Shown here piece after piece: positions 33,363 through 40,621 of a DNA stretch of 64,000 bases. A model generated the notes under the pieces. That model was not told the origin of the DNA. It was given only the letters and a program-made list of their open reading frames with translations, and did not search any database. This stretch comes from Oscillospiraceae bacterium (GTDB taxonomy: Bacteria; Bacillota; Clostridia; Oscillospirales; CAG-382): the NCBI GenBank assembly GCA_015064955.1, contig SVRD01000005.1:54978-118977 (forward strand), written 5' to 3'. Position 1 is the first letter of the stretch. The number at the start of each line of letters is the position of its first letter. The position numbers and the translations under genes are program-made.

Positions 33363-34216
33363 GCTATGCACTTGAGCTGAAAAACGTAAGCGTAATATAC
33401 GGCAAGGACACTCCCTTTGAAACGGTTGCGCTCAACGATATATCCACCGGCTTCGAGCAGGGCAAGATAACCGGAATGATCGGCCACACGGGAAGCGGAA
33501 AAAGCACGCTCGCCGCACTGCTGAACGGATTGAACAAGCCGACAAGCGGCGAAATACTGCTTTTCGGTGAAAGCATCTGGGCAAAGCCGAAGGAAATGAA
33601 AAAAATAAGAAGCCGTGTCGGTCTTGTTTTCCAATATCCCGAATATCAGCTTTTCGACGAAACCGTCGAGGCGGATATCGCGTTCGGCCCGAAAAACATC
33701 GGGCTTGACGAGGAGGAGATCAAAAGCCGTGTGCGCCTTGCCGCCGAGTTTTGCGGACTGAGCGAAAAGGAATTGAAGAAATCGCCGTTTGAGCTTTCGG
33801 GCGGACAGAAAAGGCGCGCCGCGATCGCGGGAGTTCTGGCGATGCGTCCCGAAATACTCGTGCTCGACGAGCCTGCCGCAGGGCTTGACCCGAAGGGCAA
33901 GGAGGAAATACTTTCGGGACTGACCGAATACAAAAACACCTACGGTGCGACGTTGATAATCATTTCGCACAGTATGGAGGATATCGCAAAATACGCCGAC
34001 AGCATACTTGTTATGAAGGACGGAAGCGTTTATATGCAGGGCGGTGTCGAGGAGATATTTATGCAGGCGGAAAGACTTTTTGACGCCAAGCTCGACCTCC
34101 CCCAGATAACCAAGCTGTTTATCGAGCTGAAAAAGCGCGGTATCACCCAAAGCACCGACGTTTACACTGTCGGATATGCAAAAAAAGAGATAGAAAAAAT
34201 CATTAACAGGGCATAA
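33359..34216 (+). CDS. ecfA2: ECF transporter ATPase EcfA2
   Basis: The 285-residue second ATPase of the module has Walker A GHTGSGKST (about 40), VFQYPEYQLFDETV as Q-loop, signature LSGGQKRR (about 142), Walker B ILVLDEPAAGLDP (about 162) and His in ISHSMEDI. The QYPEYQLF variant of the Q-helix distinguishes EcfA2 from EcfA1. It overlaps ecfA1 by four bases (ATGA). Confidence 0.93.
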   Translation: MSYALELKNVSVIYGKDTPFETVALNDISTGFEQGKITGMIGHTGSGKSTLAALLNGLNKPTSGEILLFGESIWAKPKEMKKIRSRVGLVFQYPEYQLFDETVEADIAFGPKNIGLDEEEIKSRVRLAAEFCGLSEKELKKSPFELSGGQKRRAAIAGVLAMRPEILVLDEPAAGLDPKGKEEILSGLTEYKNTYGATLIIISHSMEDIAKYADSILVMKDGSVYMQGGVEEIFMQAERLFDAKLDLPQITKLFIELKKRGITQSTDVYTVGYAKKEIEKIINRA

Positions 34217-34225
34217 GAAAACAAA

Positions 34226-35077
34226 ATGCTTAAAGACATAACATTCGGACAATATTATCCGGGTAATTCTCTTCTCCACCGCACCGACCCGAGAATAAAG
34301 CTTTTGATACTTGTTGAATACCTTGTTTTCGTTCTTATCGCAAGCACCGAGCTCGCGATGGCGGCAACGCTGTTATTCACCGCATTTATTATCGCCGTTT
34401 CGGGCGTGCGCTTCGGGATACTCATAAAGTCGGTGAAGCCGCTGATATTCGTTTTGATATTCACCGCGGTGATGAATCTTTTCTTCACTGTCGGCGAGGG
34501 CGAGCCACTTGTTGCCTGGAAATTTATAAAAATATATGAAAACGGAATACGCAACGCGGTATTGATGCTTTTGCGGCTTTTATCGTTGGTGCTCGGCACA
34601 AGCGTGATCATATCCTTCACCACGAGCCCGCTCGAGCTGACCGACGCGATCGAGAGCCTGCTTTCTCCGCTGAAAAGGATAAAGGTTCCGGTTCACGAAT
34701 TTGCGATGATGATGTCGATCGCGCTTCGTTTTATCCCGACTCTTATCGAGGAAACCAACAAGATCGTTTCGGCGCAAAAGGCGAGATGCGCGGATTTTGA
34801 AAGCGGAAATATATTAAAGCGTATAAAGGCATTGATTCCGATCCTCATTCCGCTTTTCGTTTCGGCGGTGCGCCGTGCCGAAGAGCTGGCAGATGCGATG
34901 GAATGCCGCTGCTATCACGGCGGCGAGGGAAGAACCAAGCTGAACGTGAGAAAAACAAGCGCGGGCGATATTGTTTTTCTTGTTGCGGTAACCGTTTTTG
35001 CGGTATCGGTATTCTTCCTTGATACAGTCAGCTGGTCGGAGGTAACAGAGTTTTGCAGGGGTATATTCTCAAAATAG
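34226..35077 (+). CDS. ecfT: ECF transporter transmembrane protein EcfT
   Basis: The 283-residue protein has about five membrane segments (in residues 25-110 and 240-270). Two cytoplasmic coupling helices carry the Ala-Arg-Gly-like motifs AQKARCADF (about 184) and DAMECRCYHGG (about 226), where small and basic residues contact EcfA1/EcfA2. Start is the ATG nine bases after ecfA2; the ribosome binding site is weak. Confidence 0.92.
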   Translation: MLKDITFGQYYPGNSLLHRTDPRIKLLILVEYLVFVLIASTELAMAATLLFTAFIIAVSGVRFGILIKSVKPLIFVLIFTAVMNLFFTVGEGEPLVAWKFIKIYENGIRNAVLMLLRLLSLVLGTSVIISFTTSPLELTDAIESLLSPLKRIKVPVHEFAMMMSIALRFIPTLIEETNKIVSAQKARCADFESGNILKRIKALIPILIPLFVSAVRRAEELADAMECRCYHGGEGRTKLNVRKTSAGDIVFLVAVTVFAVSVFFLDTVSWSEVTEFCRGIFSK

Positions 35078-35787
35078 CATATAAGGGCACGAATTATTGC
35101 GGTTGGCAGGTACAGCCCGGCAAGCCGACGGTGCAGGCGGCGGTACAAGCCGCGTGCGAAGCGACGTTCGGCGCGGCGGTATCGGTAACAGGCTGCAGCA
35201 GAACCGATGCGGGCGTTCACGCAAGAGGATTCACCGCCTTGGTAAGCGGAGATCTTCCCGAAATACCGATAAATTCGCTTCCGCTTGCAATAAACAGCCA
35301 TCTTCCCGACGATATCGCGGTGACAAACGCGGAGGTGGCAAAGGAAGGCTTCCACCCGAGATACAGCGCACTCGGCAAGGAATATGTTTATACGATACAC
35401 AACTCGCGGCTGCGCGATCCGTTTTCCGAGGAATATTCCTGGCTGTTCCCGAAGCATATCGACGAGGTCAAGGCAAACGAGATATGCAAAGCATTTGTCG
35501 GAAAAAAGGATTTCCGCGCATTTATGGCGGCTGGATCTAAAATAACCGACACGGTTCGCGAGATAAAATACTTCAAAGCCGAAAGGATCGGCGACGATAT
35601 AATTTTTACCGTTGCGGCGGACGGATTCCTATATAATATGGTAAGAATAATGGTAGGAACCGTTGCGGAGATCGCATCGGGCAAGGAATTAATGGATATC
35701 GAATCAATCATTTCCTCGCTCGACCGAAGCAACGCGGGCATTACTGCACCTGCAAAGGGGCTGTATCTGAACAAGGTCTTTTATTGA
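35053..35787 (+). CDS. truA: tRNA pseudouridine(38-40) synthase TruA
   Basis: The 244-residue enzyme converts uridines 38-40 in the anticodon stem to pseudouridine. It has the N-terminal LKIAYKGTNYCGWQ, catalytic Asp in GCSRTDAGVHA (about 50-60) and FLYNMVRIMVG near 194. It begins with TTG inside the end of ecfT (25-base overlap), with GGAGGT about ten bases upstream; no later start would preserve the first conserved strand. Confidence 0.93.
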   Translation: MQGYILKIAYKGTNYCGWQVQPGKPTVQAAVQAACEATFGAAVSVTGCSRTDAGVHARGFTALVSGDLPEIPINSLPLAINSHLPDDIAVTNAEVAKEGFHPRYSALGKEYVYTIHNSRLRDPFSEEYSWLFPKHIDEVKANEICKAFVGKKDFRAFMAAGSKITDTVREIKYFKAERIGDDIIFTVAADGFLYNMVRIMVGTVAEIASGKELMDIESIISSLDRSNAGITAPAKGLYLNKVFY

Positions 35788-35804
35788 TATGAAGGGAGGA
35801 AGCT

Positions 35805-37025
35805 ATGGGGGCTTTTTCGGGCTTTCGCGACAAAAAGAAAAGCAAGCAGGAAACACCGACGGTAGAAGCTTATTATAACGGGCTCGCCCGCAAGGCTTCG
35901 CTCGTAAGATACGCGGTGCTTATATTCGCCGTCGTTTTTGCGGTTTATTCCTTTTCTTTCCATCCGAACGAAATAACTATCGAAAATTTCGAATATATGA
36001 TGAAGTTTCTGAACGTCAACGAGGAGGAAAACACCCACGCGGGCTCTCTTATCGCATTTGACGGAAGCAAGGGCAACCGCGGACTTATTTACAAGGGCGA
36101 CCTTGCCATACTCAACGAAAACGGACTTACCGTTGCCGGCTGGGACGGAGATATAATACTCCGAGAGGTATTCACCTTCGACCACCCGAAGATGATCGAA
36201 AACGGCATAAACATCTTCTGCTACGATATCGGCGGAAAGGAAGTGCGGATATTCAATTCCTATTCCCAGCTTTCAAAGCTCAGCTTCGACTACCCTGTTT
36301 ATTGGGTAACGGCTTCGGCAAACGGCGAATTTGCGGTTGTAAGCTCGGCAAAGGGATATCGCTCGGCGGTATACGTTTACGACAAGGACTTCCGTATAAG
36401 ATATTCGCGTTTATTCGGCGATAAATACGTCGATTTTGCCGCTATCTCGCCCGACGGTCAAAGCTTTTTGACTGCGGCACACTATTCAAAAAACGGCAAC
36501 CTTGTAACACAAATATCCAGATTCAACATCAATCAGGAAAACGCGGTATACAGCACCGAATTCATAGGCGAGGTTCCGCTCGGCATATATTACACCGACG
36601 GAGGCTATTGCCTGCTCACTACCGACACACTGCGTATGTTTGACAACGACAACAACATAACGGGCGAGGTCGGATTTATCGGCAAGGAGCTTTTGTCGGG
36701 CAGAGTTTTCGGCGACAGAGCATTGATAAATTACAAGCTCGACGGACTTTCGGGCGGGACCGAAACGGTGATTTACCGTCTTGACGGAAGCATCGAATTC
36801 CAAGACAGCTTCCCCACCGCGCTTTCCGACACGTTGATTTGCGGAAACAAGCTTTATCTGCTCTCGCCGGGCAATCTCACGGTATGCGATATCGCTTCGG
36901 GAAGCAAGGAATCATACAGTATTCCGACCTCGTATTCGTCGTTCGTTGCCGACGGCGAGGAAATAATTCTGTTTTCCGAAAACCAAGCCGAATATTTTGA
37001 TTCGGGAAAGGAAAATGCACAATGA
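35805..37025 (+). CDS. DUF5711 membrane-anchored beta-propeller-like protein
   Basis: The 406-residue protein has a basic N-terminus, one membrane segment (about residues 35-55) and an extracellular domain rich in short beta strands. Blade-like repeats such as ANGEFAVVSSAKGYRSAVYVYD and PDGQSFLTAAHYSKNG suggest a seven-bladed propeller; this fits DUF5711 proteins of Clostridia. Function unknown. Downstream by a four-base overlap is a CvpA-family gene, and the pair may act together at the membrane. Confidence 0.7.
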   Translation: MGAFSGFRDKKKSKQETPTVEAYYNGLARKASLVRYAVLIFAVVFAVYSFSFHPNEITIENFEYMMKFLNVNEEENTHAGSLIAFDGSKGNRGLIYKGDLAILNENGLTVAGWDGDIILREVFTFDHPKMIENGINIFCYDIGGKEVRIFNSYSQLSKLSFDYPVYWVTASANGEFAVVSSAKGYRSAVYVYDKDFRIRYSRLFGDKYVDFAAISPDGQSFLTAAHYSKNGNLVTQISRFNINQENAVYSTEFIGEVPLGIYYTDGGYCLLTTDTLRMFDNDNNITGEVGFIGKELLSGRVFGDRALINYKLDGLSGGTETVIYRLDGSIEFQDSFPTALSDTLICGNKLYLLSPGNLTVCDIASGSKESYSIPTSYSSFVADGEEIILFSENQAEYFDSGKENAQ

Positions 37026-37726
37026 GCTTTATTCTTGACTTGATTATCATAATCATCGCGAGTGTGACAGTGTTTTTCGCTTGGAAAAACGGATTTGTCA
37101 AAACCGCGATAAGCGCCGCATCGTTTCTTATCGCGATCGCGGTAACGGCGGCGTTCTCTACCCCGCTTGCCGAAGCACTTGCCGAAACCTCGATTGCCAA
37201 CTCTATCGAGGAGGCGACCGAGGAAAAGATATCCGAAATAATCGGCGAAAGCACCTCGGGGATCGCCGGTCTTATCGACGGCGAATCGAGCGAATTCAAC
37301 ACCTTGATCTCGATTGCGGGATTTGACAGCGAGGAAATACGCGATTGGTATCACGGACAGATCTGGTCCGAAGACGGCGAATCGGCACTTTCAAAGCATA
37401 TCGCAGAGCCGATCGTCGACGTTATCGCGATGCTCGTTGCGGTGGTTGTGCTCTATATCGGAACACAGGTGTTGCTTTCGATCGCGGGATTCTTCCTCGA
37501 CAAGATCGCAAAGCTTCCGATCCTCCGCACAGCAAACAAGAGTCTCGGTATCGCTTTGGGCGCTGTTCTCGCGCTGTTCAGAATTTGTCTTTTCTGCTTC
37601 GCGGTGAACCTTCTTATCGAGCATTCCGCTTTCCTCGGAAGTGACTTTATAAACAGCCTTAATGCCGACAATACCCTTTTGTTCGGGTTATTCAGTAATA
37701 TCGACATTTTCGCGTTTTTCATCTGA
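37022..37726 (+). CDS. CvpA-family membrane protein
   Basis: The 234-residue protein has four predicted membrane segments (about 5-20, 24-48, 130-160, 180-205). The N-terminal pattern LDLIIIIIASVTVFFAWKNG...F followed by a second helix is diagnostic for CvpA/colicin V production proteins, known in other bacteria for envelope homeostasis. A 75-residue acidic loop separates the two halves. Starts within the stop of the DUF5711 gene. Confidence 0.82.
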   Translation: MSFILDLIIIIIASVTVFFAWKNGFVKTAISAASFLIAIAVTAAFSTPLAEALAETSIANSIEEATEEKISEIIGESTSGIAGLIDGESSEFNTLISIAGFDSEEIRDWYHGQIWSEDGESALSKHIAEPIVDVIAMLVAVVVLYIGTQVLLSIAGFFLDKIAKLPILRTANKSLGIALGAVLALFRICLFCFAVNLLIEHSAFLGSDFINSLNADNTLLFGLFSNIDIFAFFI

Positions 37727-37757
37727 TATAATTTCCAAGCAATAAAAGAGGTAGACT

Positions 37758-38306
37758 ATGAGACACATTCCAAACATACTTTCGGTAATAAGATTGTTGA
37801 TGATACCGCTGTTTGTGTTCTGCTATTTCGAATACGACGAAATGCCCGACACCTATTACGCGGCGGCGGTCTACGCGGCGGCATGGATAACCGATGCGCT
37901 CGACGGATATCTTGCAAGACGGTTTAATTGGATAACCGACGTCGGCAAGATTCTCGACCCGCTCGCAGACAAGCTTATGCAAATAACGGCGGCGATCTGC
38001 TTCGTTATCGACAACCGTATTTTCCTTTTACTTGCAATTCCTCTCGTTATCAAGGAATTTGCGATGCTTGTCGGTGGAATAATAGTTATCAAGCGCAACA
38101 AGAAGGTAACCCAAGCGCTTTGGTACGGCAAGGTTGCGACTATCGTTCTCTTCCTTTGCGCTTTTATAAGAATAATCGTACGCGACAGTATGGTTCTTGA
38201 TATAACGCTTTGCTCGATAATGCTTGTTATGCTTATTTTTGCATTCGTTATGTATTATTTGAAGGTCTACAAGGCAAAGCCCGAAAAGACCGAAAGCAAT
38301 CAATGA
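37758..38306 (+). CDS. pgsA: CDP-diacylglycerol-glycerol-3-phosphate 3-phosphatidyltransferase
   Basis: The 182-residue membrane enzyme makes phosphatidylglycerol phosphate. The CDP-alcohol phosphatidyltransferase motif D-G-x2-A-R-x8-G-x3-D-x3-D is complete: DALDGYLARRFN then GKILDPLADK (about residues 47-72). About five to six membrane helices. NILSVIRLLMIP at the N-terminus is typical for PgsA. Ribosome binding site AGAGGT. Confidence 0.9.
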   Translation: MRHIPNILSVIRLLMIPLFVFCYFEYDEMPDTYYAAAVYAAAWITDALDGYLARRFNWITDVGKILDPLADKLMQITAAICFVIDNRIFLLLAIPLVIKEFAMLVGGIIVIKRNKKVTQALWYGKVATIVLFLCAFIRIIVRDSMVLDITLCSIMLVMLIFAFVMYYLKVYKAKPEKTESNQ

Positions 38307-38320
38307 GGTGACTTTTTAAT

Positions 38321-40600
38321 ATGGAACTTAAGAGATGCTCGCGCTGTAAGGTACGCCCCGCAATAATTTTCGTTCAAAAGAGCGTTGCGGGAAAGGTTAC
38401 CAGCGAGGGCTACTGTATCAAATGTGCTCAGGAATTGGGCATAAAGCCGATCGACGATATTTTGAATCAAATGAATATGAGCTCTGAAGACATCGACGCG
38501 CTCACCGAGGGAATGAACGGACTTCTTCCCGATATTTACGGCGAAAACGACGAGGAGGGCAGAGCCCCTTCGATAGATATCAATTCCTTTTTCGGAACTT
38601 CTCCCCGTAATGTCGAAAACGGCGAAAAACGCGGCGAGGGCGAGGAAAAGGCAAACGGCAAGCCCAAGGGACGCCGCGGAAGCAGCTATCTGCGCGATTT
38701 TTGCATTTGTCTGACCGAAAGAGCGAGAGAAGGCAAGCTCGACAACATCGTCGGCCGCGACAGCGAGCTCGAGCGTGTTGTGCAGATATTGACAAGAAGA
38801 CAGAAAAACAACCCCTGCCTTATCGGCGAGCCGGGCGTCGGCAAGACCGCGGTGGCAGAGGCTTTGGCACAAAAGATCGCGCTCGGCGACGTGCCCTATA
38901 AGCTCAAGGACAAGGAGATCTATCTTGTCGATATGACCGCGATCGTAGCCGGCACTCAGTTCAGAGGTCAGTTTGAAAACCGTATGCGCGGTCTTATCGA
39001 GGAGACCAAAAAGGCGGGCAACGCAATACTTGTTATCGACGAGGTCCATTCTATCGTCGGTGCGGGCAACGCCGAGGGCGGTATGAACGCGGCAAATATT
39101 CTTAAGCCCGCGCTTTCGAGAGGCGAGATTCAGCTTATCGGTGCAACAACGCTCAAGGAATACCGCCAATATATCGAAAAGGACGCCGCACTCGAAAGAA
39201 GATTCCAGCCGGTTATGATCGGCGAGCCCTCGATCGAGGACAGCGTCAAGATACTCGAGGGTATAAAGAAATACTACGAGGCTCACCACGGTATTTCGAT
39301 TCCCGACTATCTGCTTCGCAGAATGGTTACCCTTTCCGAGCGTTATATTACCGACAGATTCCTGCCCGACAAGGCGATCGACCTTATGGACGAGGCTTGC
39401 TCGCATATGGCGATGCACTCCCCTGTTATAAACGAGCTTGCGCTTGTCGGCGACGAAATAAAGCCGATACGTGCCGAGCTTTCACAGCTCGAAGGCAAGG
39501 AAAATCCCGAGGAAGCTGATTTCAAGCGTATTGCCGACCTCAAAACAGCGCTTTTGCAAAAGGAGGCACGCTTCAATGAGCTTTCGGCAGAGCGCGACAA
39601 GCTCGAGCTGAGCGATGCGGATATCGCAAGAGTTATCGAGGTTTGGACGGGTATCCCCGCCACCAATATAAGCGAAAACGAATTTGTAAAGATAGAACGG
39701 CTCGAGGACGAGATCAAAAAGAGGATCGTCGGTCAGGACGATGCCGTCACCGCCGTTGCAAAGGCGATAAAGCGCTCGCGCGCGGGTATTTCTTATAAAA
39801 AGAAGCCGGTTTCGTTTATCTTTGCGGGCAGTACGGGCGTCGGCAAGACCGAGCTTGTAAAGGTGCTTGCGAGATATCTTTTCGATTCGCCCGAATCGCT
39901 TATCCGCCTCGATATGAGCGAATTTATGGAAAAGCATTCGGTTTCGCGTATTATCGGCTCGCCTCCCGGTTACGTCGGATATGACGATGCGGGACAGCTT
40001 ACCGAAAAGATAAGAAGAAAGCCCTATACCGTGGTCCTTTTCGACGAGATCGAAAAGGCGCACCCCGACGTTATGAATATTCTGCTTCAGATCCTCGACG
40101 ACGGCAGAATAACCGACGCGCACGGCAAAGAGGTCAATTTTGAAAACACGGTTATTATTATGACGACAAACGCCGGCAGTAACGAGGGCAGCTCGGTTGC
40201 GGGATTCGGCGAAAGCGTTACTCAAAACGACCGCGCTCGAGTTATGAAGGCGTTGGAGGCATTCTTGCGCCCCGAATTTATAAACCGTGTCGACGAAATC
40301 GTTGTTTTCAACCGTCTCACCAAGCAAAACTTCTTTGCTATCTGCCGTATAATGCTCGGCGATCTTCAGTCGGTGCTTGCCGAAAAGGGTATGATGCTCG
40401 ATTACGGCGACGGATTGGTTGAATATCTCGCCGAAAAGGGCTATTCCGAAAAATACGGTGCGCGCAATCTGCGCAGACTGATACAAAGCGATATCGAGGA
40501 CGCGATCGCAAACGAGATCGTTGCCTCCTACCGCGATCCGATCAGAAAGATCTACGCCGATGCAAAGGACGGCAGCGTAGTGATCAAGACCGAAAAATAA
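38321..40600 (+). CDS. ClpE-like AAA+ protease unfoldase with N-terminal zinc finger
   Basis: The 759-residue Hsp100 protein begins with a treble-clef-type zinc finger (CSRC at 6-9 and CIKC at about 32-35) instead of the usual Clp_N repeat domain, as in ClpE. AAA module 1 has GEPGVGKT (about 168) and LVIDEVHS. A short coiled linker with a UVR-like helix (about 385-430) follows. AAA module 2 has GSTGVGKT (about 504) and VLFDEIEK. VAGFGES (about 620) may be the ClpP-docking loop. It should unfold proteins for ClpP degradation. It lies 15 bases after pgsA and 21 bases before the degenerate P-type ATPase gene. Confidence 0.85.
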   Translation: MELKRCSRCKVRPAIIFVQKSVAGKVTSEGYCIKCAQELGIKPIDDILNQMNMSSEDIDALTEGMNGLLPDIYGENDEEGRAPSIDINSFFGTSPRNVENGEKRGEGEEKANGKPKGRRGSSYLRDFCICLTERAREGKLDNIVGRDSELERVVQILTRRQKNNPCLIGEPGVGKTAVAEALAQKIALGDVPYKLKDKEIYLVDMTAIVAGTQFRGQFENRMRGLIEETKKAGNAILVIDEVHSIVGAGNAEGGMNAANILKPALSRGEIQLIGATTLKEYRQYIEKDAALERRFQPVMIGEPSIEDSVKILEGIKKYYEAHHGISIPDYLLRRMVTLSERYITDRFLPDKAIDLMDEACSHMAMHSPVINELALVGDEIKPIRAELSQLEGKENPEEADFKRIADLKTALLQKEARFNELSAERDKLELSDADIARVIEVWTGIPATNISENEFVKIERLEDEIKKRIVGQDDAVTAVAKAIKRSRAGISYKKKPVSFIFAGSTGVGKTELVKVLARYLFDSPESLIRLDMSEFMEKHSVSRIIGSPPGYVGYDDAGQLTEKIRRKPYTVVLFDEIEKAHPDVMNILLQILDDGRITDAHGKEVNFENTVIIMTTNAGSNEGSSVAGFGESVTQNDRARVMKALEAFLRPEFINRVDEIVVFNRLTKQNFFAICRIMLGDLQSVLAEKGMMLDYGDGLVEYLAEKGYSEKYGARNLRRLIQSDIEDAIANEIVASYRDPIRKIYADAKDGSVVIKTEK

Positions 40601-40621
40601 CAAACCCAAGAGGTTTTTATA